Shown in pieces: positions 35,583 through 44,334 of a stretch of DNA of 64,000 nt. The notes below the pieces were generated by a model, which was not told where the DNA came from, did not search any database, and worked only from the letters and a program-made list of their open reading frames with translations. Origin of the DNA: Anoxybacillus sp050480245 (lineage in GTDB: Bacteria > Bacillota > Bacilli > Bacillales > Anoxybacillaceae); the NCBI GenBank assembly GCA_050480245.1, contig JBCNEQ010000051.1; one strand, given 5' to 3'. A program made the translations under genes and the position numbers. How positions within the stretch are numbered: the stretch's first letter is position 1; each line of letters begins with the position of its first letter.

Positions 35583-36824
35583 ATGCGAATACGAGAGTGG
35601 GATCGGAACTTACGCATTCGTTTAATTGGGGAGTCATTAGTCGGAGTTACGTTTTGGATGATATTCCCTTTTATCGCGATATATTTTTCTGACATGTTCG
35701 GTAGACAAAAAGCGGGCATATTGCTTGTAATTTCGCAACTATTTTCCGTTATTGCGAATTTGCTTGGCGGTTATTTTGCGGATCGATTTGGAAGAAAAAA
35801 AATGATGGTGCTTGCTGCGTGTGGACAAGCAGCTGCTTTCTTCTTATTTGCACTATTCAACTCACCGTTATTCTCGTCACCTTTAATGAGTTTTATTTGT
35901 TTTGTCCTTGTAAGTGTATGTGGGTCGCTTTATTGGCCAGCGAGTCAAGCGATGGTCGCTGATGTCGTTGCTGAAAAAGATCAACGTCGCGTATTTGCTG
36001 TGTTTTATACGATGAATAACGTGATGGTTGTCATCGGTCCGCTGCTTGGCGGAATATTTTATCCAGAATATCGTTTCTTCTTATTTTTGACTGCAGGGAC
36101 GTTTTGTACGATCGTTGCCATTGTTCTTTTTATTTATTTAGATGAGACAGCACCGATATGGAGAAAACCAACAGGGACATGGTATATGTTTTTTATTGAG
36201 CAGTTAAACAATTATCGTCTCATCGTAAAAGATCGCACGTTTCTTTTATTTATTGTTGCTGGTATTCTCGTGGCGCAAACGTTTATGCAACTTGATATTT
36301 TACTTCCTGTTTACATTAAAGACGTCGTGTCCCAACAAACGTTATTTTCCATTGGCTCTTGGTCGCTTTCATTAAGTGGAGAAAAAGCGTTTAGTGTCCT
36401 TATTGCTGAAAACGGACTGCTTGTCGTTTTATTTACGGTTGCTGTGACGAAATGGATGGAGAACTATAAAGAAAAGTGGGTATTTGTCTTTTCTTCTCTT
36501 TTTTACGGGATTGCTATTTTTCTTTTTGGTCAAACCACATCGCTATGGATTATGATGATTCTAATTGCTGTATTTACACTTGCCGAGCTGATGACAGTCG
36601 GCTTACAACAAACATTTGTAGCTAAATTGGCACCTGGGCATATGCGTGGACAATATTTTGCCGTAGCGAGTTTACGTTTTACACTCGGGCGCATGATTGC
36701 CCCGCTCGTTTTGACGCTCCCATTTGCGTATCATTGGACGTTTTTTATTTTAATGTTACTTGCGATATGCAGTGCGTGGTTGTATGCTGTCATGTTTCAA
36801 ATGATGGAGGGAAAACGAGCATGA
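35583..36824 (+). CDS. MFS transporter
   Basis: 413 residues with about 12 spans, start ATG after AAGGAGG. The MFS loop 2-3 motif is clear (GGYFADRFGRKKMMVLA), with PASQAMVADVVAEKDQRR in the first half and GLQQTFVAKLAPGHMRGQYFAVASLRFTLGRM in the second, as in drug-efflux MFS proteins of Bacillales. The substrate is unknown. A loop of about 35 residues in the middle (TLFSIGSWSLSLSGEKAF) is extracellular. A -10 TATAAT is at 35547. The stop overlaps the next small gene (ATGA). Confidence 0.85.
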   Translation: MRIREWDRNLRIRLIGESLVGVTFWMIFPFIAIYFSDMFGRQKAGILLVISQLFSVIANLLGGYFADRFGRKKMMVLAACGQAAAFFLFALFNSPLFSSPLMSFICFVLVSVCGSLYWPASQAMVADVVAEKDQRRVFAVFYTMNNVMVVIGPLLGGIFYPEYRFFLFLTAGTFCTIVAIVLFIYLDETAPIWRKPTGTWYMFFIEQLNNYRLIVKDRTFLLFIVAGILVAQTFMQLDILLPVYIKDVVSQQTLFSIGSWSLSLSGEKAFSVLIAENGLLVVLFTVAVTKWMENYKEKWVFVFSSLFYGIAIFLFGQTTSLWIMMILIAVFTLAELMTVGLQQTFVAKLAPGHMRGQYFAVASLRFTLGRMIAPLVLTLPFAYHWTFFILMLLAICSAWLYAVMFQMMEGKRA

Positions 36825-36961
36825 TGATCCTCATTCGTCCAAGAGAACAATTGATTAAATGGTTAAAAGAATACGATGAGGCGGTCGTTGATAACGAGCC
36901 TCTATCGTATGCCGATCCAAAAGAAAAGGCTGCGTTGTGGTTGACACATCGTACATCATGA
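36821..36961 (+). CDS. 46-residue protein coupled to the MFS gene
   Basis: The ATG overlaps the MFS stop (GCATGATG), with GGAGGG at 36806-36812 as RBS. It reads MMILIRPREQLIKWLKEYDE, AVVDNEPLSYADPKEKAALW, LTHRTS. Soluble, charged, no known motif. Tight coupling suggests that it works with the transporter, for example as a small regulator, but this is inference. Possible alternative: spurious extension. Confidence 0.5.
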   Translation: MMILIRPREQLIKWLKEYDEAVVDNEPLSYADPKEKAALWLTHRTS

Positions 36962-37060
36962 TGTACATATATGATGTGTAGCCACTTCTTTTTTTCATAT
37001 TTTCCCTTTTCTTCTCATACATATGATGATGTAAGTATGAGAAAAAGAGGGGAAATACAC

Positions 37061-37693
37061 GTGAATGAACAAGGGGGATTACAGAAAGAGGCGATGACAC
37101 GAAGCGAACGACGAAAACAAAAACGATCATTAGTCATTTTTTTGTTTTTATTATTCGTTGTCAGCGCGTGTGTCGTCGGGATATGGGGAATGGCGAAACA
37201 AGAGACGAGTGAACAGAAAGTAATTGAGCAATTCATCACCGCGTTACGTCAAGAAGATATGAATACGTTGAAACAGTTCATTGATGCTCCATTAGAAGAA
37301 AAGGCGTCACTTTTACCACTTTTTGCGTATTTGCGCGAACATCCGGAAGGTTATGATCAAATAAGGAAAGAATTAGAGCAACAACAAAACGATCAAGTTT
37401 ACATAAAAGGATTAACGTCAACTCCACCAATCTTCTTAATGAAGTTGTCGCAAGGAACATACAAATTTGAGCCGGCGTTATATCACGTATATGTACAAAC
37501 GAACGAGCAAGGGGCTCGTATTTTGATTAACAACACATACGTCGGTGAAACGAATGCATCGCTAATGAAGGTAGGAGAGTATGTTCCAGGCTTATACGAA
37601 GTGAAAATGGTGACAGATGAACGAGAACAAACGAAGCGAATATCGCTCTTTGGAGGAGAGCGAATTCGGATCGTTCATTTCGATTCGAACTAA
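37061..37693 (+). CDS. Single-span membrane protein with extracellular domain, possibly TcaA-like
   Basis: 210 residues from GTG 37061 (GAGGGGAA at 37047-37054). A cytoplasmic basic N-terminus (RSERRKQKR) leads into a span SLVIFLFLLFVVSACVVGIW (residues about 28-47). Outside is a helical NTF2-like stretch (KVIEQFITALRQEDMNTLKQFI) and a C-terminal beta domain (VYVQTNEQGARILINNTYVG ... GLYEVKMV) like the PEGA/TcaA type that contacts cell wall. Function unknown; TcaA similarity is by layout only. Ends at a terminator. Confidence 0.55.
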   Translation: MNEQGGLQKEAMTRSERRKQKRSLVIFLFLLFVVSACVVGIWGMAKQETSEQKVIEQFITALRQEDMNTLKQFIDAPLEEKASLLPLFAYLREHPEGYDQIRKELEQQQNDQVYIKGLTSTPPIFLMKLSQGTYKFEPALYHVYVQTNEQGARILINNTYVGETNASLMKVGEYVPGLYEVKMVTDEREQTKRISLFGGERIRIVHFDSN

Positions 37694-37723
37694 AAGATGC
37701 AACGACATGTTGCGTCTTTTTTT
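37694..37723 (+). terminator. Terminator
   Basis: AAGATGCAAC and GTTGCGTCTT flank GACAT, then T7. Confidence 0.8.
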
Positions 37724-37829
37724 GTCAAAGTTGAAACATATTTTGTCGTTCGTACGTAATATAGTCGTCATTTTCATTTCACAAAAAATCATAGTAAAAT
37801 AAAGGATCATAGATGATGGGAGGAAAACA

Positions 37830-38489
37830 ATGAAGCGATTTGTTCGAACGATATGGCGATGGTTCGTATCATGGAATGTCGGGTTATTTAGTGCGCTTAT
37901 ATCGTTGTTTGCGTTTCGTTTGCCGTTTATTATTTCATTTTTGATCGGTGTAAGCGTAGGTATGTTATATTCGCTTTATATGAAGAAAAAAGAGAAGAAA
38001 CATATAACTTATCCTTCTAAAGATGAGCGGATGAAAGAGGCAAAAAAAAAGGTGCGGAAAATTGGGCAAAGTTTGTGGAGAGTTCGTTCGGTTGCGATGT
38101 TTTCCAAACTTTCGCGCCTGTACTCCATTTGTCAAAAAATGATTGAAATTGTTGAAAAACAACCGGATCGTTTAGCTGTCGCACAGCCATTTTTTAATAC
38201 GACATTAGATTCGATTGTTACAATTATTAATAAATACACTTATTTAATGAGGCAGCCGGTGAAAAATGATGAGATTCGGCAAGCAATTAGTGAAGCGGAA
38301 CAAGCGCTTGATCTCGCGCTTACGAAAGCAGAAAATCAGCTGTTGGACATGCTTGAAGAAGATTTATTTGATTTACAAACGGAAGTAAAACTTATGAAAC
38401 ATACGATTACAGCAGATAAGCCTCTTTCTTTATCCACTAAGCATACAGTAACAATGATGGAGGAGAAAAAACATGAGCAAAAACGATGA
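37830..38489 (+). CDS. xpaC: XpaC family protein
   Basis: 219 residues, start ATG 37830 after GGGAGG. Two hydrophobic spans lie at about residues 10-50 (VGLFSALISLFAFRLPFIIS, FLIGVSVGMLYSLYM), then a helical soluble domain. It matches the XpaC family, named for an effect on indolyl-phosphate hydrolysis in B. subtilis; the true function is not known. It overlaps telA by 17 bases, as the xpaC-yaaN pair does in B. subtilis, so the two work together. Confidence 0.85.
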   Translation: MKRFVRTIWRWFVSWNVGLFSALISLFAFRLPFIISFLIGVSVGMLYSLYMKKKEKKHITYPSKDERMKEAKKKVRKIGQSLWRVRSVAMFSKLSRLYSICQKMIEIVEKQPDRLAVAQPFFNTTLDSIVTIINKYTYLMRQPVKNDEIRQAISEAEQALDLALTKAENQLLDMLEEDLFDLQTEVKLMKHTITADKPLSLSTKHTVTMMEEKKHEQKR

Positions 38490-39624
38490 ATTACTTTGGA
38501 CAAGTTCTGTTGATTCGTTGCTTGCTAACCCATTTGGCGAAGTGGTAGAAGCAACTGAAAAACCGTCATCCCCGCGATTAATTAATCAATTAAAGGAAGA
38601 ACATCGACAAAAAGCGCTAGCGCTTGCTGAGCAAATTGATCCGCGCAACCATCAAGCCATTTTGCAATATGGCGTCGCGGCCCAAGCCGAATTATCGCGC
38701 TTTTCACATTCTATTTTAAATCACGTCCAAAAAAAAGATGCCGGTCCTGTCGGTGAAGTGATTCATGAGCTCATGACAAAAATGAAAGAAGTAAATGTAG
38801 AAGACTTTACGGCGAATAAAAAAAGCTTTTTGGCGCGCATGTTCCAATCCGTCACCCAGTCCGTGCAACATATTTTATCAAAATACCAAAAGTTAGGGGT
38901 TGAAATTGATCGCATTGCCGATCAACTTGAAAAACATCGTCAAACGTTATTTCGTGATATCATGATGTTAGAAACTTTATACGAAAAAAATAAAGAATAC
39001 TTTGATGCATTAAACATTTACATTGCTGCTGCTGAAGTGAAACTAGAACAACTGCGAGCAAAAACGATTCCAGAGTTAGAAAAAAAAGCATTGCAGTCAC
39101 AAAATCAAATGGATGTGCAAGAAGTCAACGATATGATCCAATTTGCTGATCGGCTTGAAAAGCGCATTCATGATTTAAAATTAAGCCGACAAATTACGAT
39201 TCAAACAGCACCGCAAATTCGACTGATCCAACACGTCAATCAAACGTTAGTAGAACGCATTCAATCGTCGATTTTAACAGCCATTCCACTTTGGAAAAAC
39301 CAACTCGTCATCGCATTAACATTGCTTCGGCAAAAGAAGGCGCTAGAAGCACAAAAAGCAGTGACGAAAACAACAAACGAATTGTTGTTGCGCAACTCCG
39401 AAATGTTAAAAATAAATACACTTGAAGCAGCAAAAGAAAATGAAGAAGGGCTTGTTAGCATCGAAACATTAAAGAAAACACAAGAAAATCTGCTAGCGAC
39501 GCTTGAAGAAACATTAAAAATTCAACAAGAAGGACGAATGAAGCGTCAGCAAGTGGAACGGGAGCTTGTTGAAATGGAAGAACAATTAAAACAGCGGTTG
39601 CTTACACTAAAAAGGGCTGAATGA
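38473..39624 (+). CDS. yaaN: TelA/YaaN family toxic anion resistance protein
   Basis: 383 residues, almost wholly alpha-helical with coiled-coil segments. It has the TelA pattern: FARM-like FLARMFQSVTQSVQHILSKY, QLEKHRQTLFRDIMMLETLY, YIAAAEVKLEQL, ADRLEKRIHDLKLSRQITIQTAPQIRLIQ and TAIPLWKNQLVIALTLLRQKKA. The family was linked to tellurite resistance and shape or phage effects; its biochemical role is unclear. Its start lies inside xpaC, after GGAGG. Ends at a terminator. Confidence 0.9.
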   Translation: MSKNDELLWTSSVDSLLANPFGEVVEATEKPSSPRLINQLKEEHRQKALALAEQIDPRNHQAILQYGVAAQAELSRFSHSILNHVQKKDAGPVGEVIHELMTKMKEVNVEDFTANKKSFLARMFQSVTQSVQHILSKYQKLGVEIDRIADQLEKHRQTLFRDIMMLETLYEKNKEYFDALNIYIAAAEVKLEQLRAKTIPELEKKALQSQNQMDVQEVNDMIQFADRLEKRIHDLKLSRQITIQTAPQIRLIQHVNQTLVERIQSSILTAIPLWKNQLVIALTLLRQKKALEAQKAVTKTTNELLLRNSEMLKINTLEAAKENEEGLVSIETLKKTQENLLATLEETLKIQQEGRMKRQQVERELVEMEEQLKQRLLTLKRAE

Positions 39625-39641
39625 AAAATCAGCTCTTTTTT
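39609..39641 (+). terminator. Terminator after xpaC-yaaN
   Basis: AAAGGGCTGA pairs with TCAGCTCTTT (one G-T pair), then T-rich. Confidence 0.75.
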
Positions 39642-39652
39642 ATTGATTTTAT

Positions 39653-39668
39653 ATACCTATTAGGGTAT
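39653..39668 (+). promoter_or_regulatory. CsoR/CstR-like operator
   Basis: ATACCTATTAGGGTAT is a near-palindrome of the ATACC...GGTAT type bound by CsoR-family repressors. Placed just ahead of a rhodanese gene, it fits the persulfide sensor CstR better than the copper sensor CsoR. Confidence 0.5.
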
Positions 39669-39692
39669 GATGTGAAAGGGAGGTAAGACAAC

Positions 39693-40046
39693 ATGACTTA
39701 TATAGTAATCGTTATGCTCGTGCTATATGCTCTATATTATCGCTATGTACCCGTTCGTGGTGTCAAAGAGTTGACGTCTTTATCATCATATGAACATGTG
39801 ACGTTGCTTGATGTACGTGACTACAACGAGGCAGACGAAATGAATGGGGCTCTCCGCGTTCCCGTTGCATACTTAAAACGTTATTATCAAACCATTCCGA
39901 ACCGTCAAGTGATTGTCATTGCAAAAAGCAATCTAGAGAAAAATGTCGCGATCCGTTTACTTAGACGTTATCATTTCTCAATAGAAGGATATTATATAAA
40001 AGGGCACGAGCATGTAAATGAGTTAAATATGGTAAAATGTCATTAA
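39693..40046 (+). CDS. Membrane-anchored rhodanese-like protein without active-site Cys
   Basis: 117 residues: one N-terminal span (YIVIVMLVLYALYYRY) and a rhodanese-like domain. DVRDYNEADEMNGALRVPVAYL is the usual first half, but the active-site loop reads IAKSNLEKNVA, with no Cys where sulfurtransferases have C-x4-R. It therefore cannot carry a persulfide at that position and is probably a binding or regulatory variant. GGGAGG precedes ATG 39693. A CstR-like box upstream links it to sulfur metabolism. Confidence 0.75.
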   Translation: MTYIVIVMLVLYALYYRYVPVRGVKELTSLSSYEHVTLLDVRDYNEADEMNGALRVPVAYLKRYYQTIPNRQVIVIAKSNLEKNVAIRLLRRYHFSIEGYYIKGHEHVNELNMVKCH

Positions 40047-40076
40047 CTGTTCAAACTTTATGAAGCGATTGTTTGA

Positions 40077-40097
40077 TATAATACGGTCACACGTATT
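40077..40097 (+). promoter_or_regulatory. Promoter -10 with overlapping inverted repeat
   Basis: TATAAT at 40077-40082 overlaps the dyad AATACG-GTCACA-CGTATT (40080-40097, perfect 6-base arms). A repressor bound there would block the promoter of the cdr fragment and the rhodanese gene. Confidence 0.5.
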
Positions 40098-40118
40098 TGT
40101 ATATGAAGGGGACATGTA

Positions 40119-40430
40119 ATGAGAAAAATTGTCATTGTTGGCGGCGTAGCTGGGGGGGCTTCTGCTGCAGCTCGTTTACGTCGGTTAAGTGAAAAAGATG
40201 AGACTGTTATGTTTGAACGCGGTGAGTATATTTCATTTGCAAACTGCGGGCTTCCTTATTACATTGGGGATGTCATCCAAGAACGAAGCAAGTTACTTGT
40301 CCAAACAGTCGATGGCATGTCCAAGCGATTTCGCATCGATGTGCGTAACTTAAGTGGAGTGACGAGTATTAATCGTGAGCGAAAAACGGTAACGTTAAAA
40401 CATTTACGAACAGATGAACAAGAGGAGTAG
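40119..40430 (+). pseudogene. cdr: CoA-disulfide reductase, truncated to N-terminal 103 residues
   Basis: The start MRKIVIVGGVAGGASAAARL is the FAD-binding motif of CoA-disulfide reductase/NADH oxidase proteins, and SFANCGLPYYIG contains the redox Cys43. The normal protein has about 440-550 residues; here it stops at residue 103 (LKHLRTDEQEE*), losing the NADH, second FAD and dimerisation parts. There is no remainder downstream. The stop coincides with the RBS of the next gene (GAGGAGTAGGTATG), so an internal deletion probably joined the two. A flavoprotein function is not expected. Confidence 0.85.
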
Positions 40431-40432
40431 GT

Positions 40433-40729
40433 ATGTTTGAAAATATTTTACCGACACAAGCGGATACGTTACGTCATGAAGCAAATGTCGAAGTGCTAGA
40501 CGTTCGGGAAGCACACGAAGTAGCGGCAGGAAAAATTCCGAACGCACGTCATATTCCGCTCGGGCAACTATTTGCTCGTTTAAACGAACTAGATCCAAAC
40601 AAAACGTATATCGTCGTTTGTCATTCTGGCGGTCGAAGTGCATTAGCGTGCGAATGGCTATCAGAACGCGGTTTTCATGTGAGAAACATGGTCGGCGGCA
40701 TGATGAGTTGGGAAGGAGAAGTGGAATAA
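40433..40729 (+). CDS. Single-domain rhodanese sulfurtransferase
   Basis: 98 residues. The active site is CHSGGRS, with Cys as the persulfide carrier, preceded by LDVREAHEVAAGKIPNARHIPLGQL. It is cytoplasmic with no signal peptide. Such proteins move sulfane sulfur from thiosulfate or low-molecular-weight persulfides. It follows the cdr stub by 2 bases and was probably part of an intact cdr-rhodanese unit for thiol and persulfide handling. Stop lies within the terminator. Confidence 0.88.
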   Translation: MFENILPTQADTLRHEANVEVLDVREAHEVAAGKIPNARHIPLGQLFARLNELDPNKTYIVVCHSGGRSALACEWLSERGFHVRNMVGGMMSWEGEVE

Positions 40730-40757
40730 GACTGATGATATGCCAGTCTTATTTTTT
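40725..40757 (+). terminator. Terminator
   Basis: AATAAGACTG and CAGTCTTATT pair, then six T. Confidence 0.8.
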
Positions 40758-40831
40758 ATGCACTTGGCATTATTTTATTGTACAATAAAATACATGTATT
40801 GGAAGAGCAAAACGAATGAAGGGGAATACAT

Positions 40832-42055
40832 ATGTGGAAAGATAAAAATGTCATTCTTATTTTTATTGGTGAGTTTATTGCTGGGATTGGTTTATGGCTT
40901 GGGATTATCGGAAACTTAGAATTCATGCAAAAGCATGTCCCATCTGACTTTGTAAAGTCGCTTATTTTATTTTCGGGATTGCTTGCTAGTGTGATTGTTA
41001 GTCCAATCGTGGGGAAGTGGATTGATACATATGCAAAAAAACGTATTCTTTTATCCGCCGGAATCGGTCGTGTATGTAGCGTTATTTTTATGCTGTTTGC
41101 ATTAAAATATGAATCTATTTTTCTCATGATATGTTTTATGATCTCCATTCAAGTCGCAGCTGCTTTCTATTTCCCGACGTTGCAAGCAATCATCCCACTT
41201 GTTGTGCGGGATGAGAAACAACTCATGACGATCAATGGGATGCATATGAATATTTCAGCGTTATCACGAATTTCTGGTACCGCCTTTGGTGGTGCTCTCC
41301 TTATGATTACAAGTTTGCAAACGTTATATATTGGCGCAATAGTCGCATACAGTTTATTATTTTTACTTACTTTTTTTATTGATATAAAAGAAGAAAAGAG
41401 AGACATAAGCAGTTATACAAAAGAAAAACAACGATTTACAGACGTATTCCCGATCATTCGCGGATTGCCTGTTGTTTATACGGCTGTTGTTTTAACGATT
41501 GTACCGCAGTTATTTATTGGTGGATTCAATTTAATGGTTATTAATATTAGTGAATTACAAAATGACCCTTCGATTAAAGGGTGGTTATATACGATTGAAG
41601 GCATTGGTTTTTTATTTGGGGCCTTCCTCATTAAATATGCCGCTCGTGAACAAACGTATGTGAAATGGATGTACGCATTAGCATGTTTCATTGCTTTTGC
41701 ACAACTATCTTTACATTTCGCACATATCAAATGGATTTCGCTTGTTTCATTCGGACTGTTTGGCATATCGGTTGGCTGCTTTTTCCCGATGATTGCGACC
41801 ATCTTTCAAACAAATGTTCCGAAATCGCACCATGGGCGTTTTTTTTCGTTTAAAAATATGTTTGATCGTGTGACGTTCCAAGTCGTATTGTTAGCTACGG
41901 GATTTTTATTAGATACGATCGGACTAGAATATATGGTTGTCTTGTTTGGTGTTTTATCGTTGTTATTAATTGTGTACACGATGTTTCGTAAAAAAGAAGC
42001 TGTGTTAAAAGGCGAAAGGGCACAAATTTTTATTAAGGACCACGAAAAAATGTAA
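40832..42055 (+). CDS. MFS transporter (MFS_3/enterobactin-exporter type)
   Basis: 407 residues, about 12 spans, start ATG 40832 after AAGGGG. First-half signature SPIVGKWIDTYAKKRILLSAGIGR replaces the usual GRLSDRxGRR; QVAAAFYFPTLQAIIPLVVRDEKQLMTING is typical of the subgroup that includes many macrolide or siderophore exporters in Firmicutes. No substrate evidence. It is not the same subfamily as the MFS gene at 35583. Monocistronic. Confidence 0.82.
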   Translation: MWKDKNVILIFIGEFIAGIGLWLGIIGNLEFMQKHVPSDFVKSLILFSGLLASVIVSPIVGKWIDTYAKKRILLSAGIGRVCSVIFMLFALKYESIFLMICFMISIQVAAAFYFPTLQAIIPLVVRDEKQLMTINGMHMNISALSRISGTAFGGALLMITSLQTLYIGAIVAYSLLFLLTFFIDIKEEKRDISSYTKEKQRFTDVFPIIRGLPVVYTAVVLTIVPQLFIGGFNLMVINISELQNDPSIKGWLYTIEGIGFLFGAFLIKYAAREQTYVKWMYALACFIAFAQLSLHFAHIKWISLVSFGLFGISVGCFFPMIATIFQTNVPKSHHGRFFSFKNMFDRVTFQVVLLATGFLLDTIGLEYMVVLFGVLSLLLIVYTMFRKKEAVLKGERAQIFIKDHEKM

Positions 42056-42144
42056 ATTTATTTTCTAATAAAGAAATATTTGTATTTACAAAATTTTTCG
42101 TTTGTTTATAATGGGAACTAACAAATAGTGAAAGGTTGAGGTGC

Positions 42145-43044
42145 ATGTCAGCGCGTACAAAAGGATTATGGATGGTAATCATTGCTGCGACGATGTGGGG
42201 GCTTTCTGGCACAGCGGCACAATGGGTATTTCAACAAAAAAGTGTAGCAACGGAATGGCTTGTTTTTGTTCGGATGATCGTTTCTGGCTTTTGTTTGTTA
42301 GCTTTTGCATCATTCCGTGGCATTCCCTTGTTTCACATTTGGCGCGAGCGAAATAGCCGGTTGTTGCTCATTTTATTTAGTTTCGTTGGTATGCTCGGGG
42401 TGCAATATACGTATTTTTTGTCTATTGCATATGGCAATGCTGCGGCTGCAACGTTATTGCAATATTTAGCGCCCATTTACATCGTATTATATTTTTTTAT
42501 TCGTGAGCGGAAACATCCATCTGTTTCGATTTGGGGTGCTCTTATGCTAGCGATTTGCGGTACATTTTTGTTGTTAACAAATGGAAAAATAGGGGCGCTA
42601 AGCATTTCTTTTCCCGCGTTTTTATGGGGGGTTGTATCGGGAGTGCTTCTTGCGTTTTATACGATTTGTTCAGCGAAACTATTAAAAAAATGGGATTCGC
42701 TTATTATTGTCGGATGGGCGATGGTGATCGGCGGAATCGCTATAATGCCGAGCGTTGATTCATTTTTTGCGCCGTTTGCAACATTTGATTTTCAAACGGT
42801 TGCTTCGCTTTTATTTATTGTTGTATGCGGGACGTTGCTTGCATTTTTGCTATTTATTGAAAGCATTCGGTATTTATCACCAACGGAATCAAGCATTTTA
42901 TCAAGTGTAGAGCCTCTGTCGGCTATTGTTGCGTCCGTTTTATTTTTACACGTATCGTTCGGCTTTTTTCAAACGGTTGGAAGCTTATTCATTATTGCGA
43001 CAGTGATTCTTTTAGGAAAACAAAAAATGGCGTCTCCGTCGTGA
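42145..43044 (+). CDS. EamA/DMT-family transporter
   Basis: 299 residues from ATG 42145 (AAAGGTTGAGG upstream). Ten hydrophobic spans in two repeats; EamA motifs MWGLSGTAAQWVFQQ, LLQYLAPIYIVLYFFI in repeat 1, and SPTESSILSSVEPLSAIVASVLFL in repeat 2. Close to the YicL/carboxylate-amino acid-amine group, exporters of metabolites. Substrate unknown. A long hairpin starts inside the last codons. Confidence 0.85.
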   Translation: MSARTKGLWMVIIAATMWGLSGTAAQWVFQQKSVATEWLVFVRMIVSGFCLLAFASFRGIPLFHIWRERNSRLLLILFSFVGMLGVQYTYFLSIAYGNAAAATLLQYLAPIYIVLYFFIRERKHPSVSIWGALMLAICGTFLLLTNGKIGALSISFPAFLWGVVSGVLLAFYTICSAKLLKKWDSLIIVGWAMVIGGIAIMPSVDSFFAPFATFDFQTVASLLFIVVCGTLLAFLLFIESIRYLSPTESSILSSVEPLSAIVASVLFLHVSFGFFQTVGSLFIIATVILLGKQKMASPS

Positions 43045-43078
43045 AAAAATATATACATGCTAGTCAAAGGAGACGCCA
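43028..43078 (+). terminator. Long-loop hairpin at the end of the EamA gene
   Basis: TGGCGTCTCC (43028-43037, coding) pairs perfectly with GGAGACGCCA (43069-43078) across a 31-base loop holding the stop codon. There is no direct T run, so it may protect the 3' end rather than terminate. Confidence 0.5.
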
Positions 43079-43147
43079 AGCGTCAAGCATTTTAATTTTG
43101 GCCGTTTGGATTGATGTTGCTAGCCGAAAACGGAAAACAAGTTAGAT

Positions 43148-43181
43148 AAAAAAGCTGATCGTTTTCTCGGTCAGCTTTTTT
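43148..43181 (+). terminator. Terminator
   Basis: AAAAAAGCTGA and TCAGCTTTTTT flank a 12-base loop; strong and nearly symmetric. Confidence 0.8.
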
Positions 43182-43214
43182 CATTTATTATATAATTGTT
43201 TCGGAGGGATGTTT

Positions 43215-44330
43215 GTGCAAATACATACAGTTATTTTACGATACTTACAAATGGAATTAAAATCACCGTTTACGACAAGTTTTGGGACGATGAAAACGCG
43301 TCCTGCTTTATTAGTTGAGATCGTTGATGAAGACGGTGTGTGTGGCTGGGGAGAAGGTGTAGCGTTTTCTGCTCCGTGGTATACAGAAGAAACGATTGAG
43401 ACGATGTGGCATATGCTCGAAACGTTTTTAATTCCGCTTCTTTTTCAAGCACCCGTTTATCATCCTGACGAATTGCGTGACCGATTTTCGATTGTTCGCC
43501 GCAATTATATGGCAAAAGCAGCGCTTGAAGGAGCCGTTTGGGATGCGTTTGCGAAACGACATGGGGTGTCGTTAAGCTCTGCGCTCGGCGGTGAAAAAAA
43601 AGAAGTGAAAGTCGGCGTCAGCATTGGCATTCAACCGATAACAAATATATTAAAACGGATCGAACAGGCGCTTGCGGAAGGATACCAACGTATAAAAATA
43701 AAAATTAAGCCCGAATGGGATGTAAATGTTGTTCGAGAGATTCGTCACCATTTTCCGCATGTTCCGCTAATGGTGGATGCAAACTCCGCTTACTCGTTAT
43801 GCGATATCGACCGCCTGAAAGCGCTTGATGACTATGAGTTGCTTATGATTGAACAGCCGCTTGCTGTAGATGACATCGTTGATCATGCGAAGCTACAAGC
43901 GAAATTGCAAACGCCGATTTGTTTAGATGAAAGCATTTGTTCATATGAAGATGCAAAAAGGGCGATTGAGTTAAAAAGTTGTCGCGTGATCAATATAAAA
44001 ATTGGTCGAGTAGGTGGATTAACAGAAGCGAAACGCATTCATGATTTATGCCAGCAACATCATATTCCTGTATGGTGTGGCGGTATGTTAGAAGGTGGAG
44101 TTGGACGAGCACATAGCATCGCTTTAGCAACTCTCCCTCATTTTTCTCTCCCAGGGGATACAGCGGCATCAGCAAATTATTGGGAACGGGATTTCATTGA
44201 TCCGGAAGTAACCGTTGACAATGGGCGAATTTTCGTTCGGCAACAGATTGGAATCGGTTACACCGTTAATCTGACAGAAGTCGAGCGGCGTACCGTTCGC
44301 TCAAAAATATATAAAAAATCGAGAGGATGA
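43215..44330 (+). CDS. menC: o-Succinylbenzoate synthase / N-succinylamino acid racemase
   Basis: 371 residues from GTG 43215, six bases after GGAGGG; the ATG at 43209 has no spacing to the RBS. Enolase superfamily: Lys161 and Lys163 (KIKIKP), metal ligands Asp188 (VDANS), Glu213 (IEQPL), Asp238 (LDES), and Lys262 (INIKIGRVGG). It is very similar to Geobacillus MenC-type enzymes that both dehydrate SHCHC in menaquinone synthesis and racemise N-succinyl amino acids. No other men gene is nearby, so the physiological role (menaquinone or D-amino acid conversion) is open. Confidence 0.88.
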   Translation: MQIHTVILRYLQMELKSPFTTSFGTMKTRPALLVEIVDEDGVCGWGEGVAFSAPWYTEETIETMWHMLETFLIPLLFQAPVYHPDELRDRFSIVRRNYMAKAALEGAVWDAFAKRHGVSLSSALGGEKKEVKVGVSIGIQPITNILKRIEQALAEGYQRIKIKIKPEWDVNVVREIRHHFPHVPLMVDANSAYSLCDIDRLKALDDYELLMIEQPLAVDDIVDHAKLQAKLQTPICLDESICSYEDAKRAIELKSCRVINIKIGRVGGLTEAKRIHDLCQQHHIPVWCGGMLEGGVGRAHSIALATLPHFSLPGDTAASANYWERDFIDPEVTVDNGRIFVRQQIGIGYTVNLTEVERRTVRSKIYKKSRG

Positions 44331-44334
44331 GCAT

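Noticed and set aside
40119..40729. cdr fragment and rhodanese as one fused CoADR-rhodanese gene
   Set aside because: A stop codon and a separate RBS and ATG divide them, and the middle of the reductase is missing, so it is not a simple frameshift of a fusion protein.
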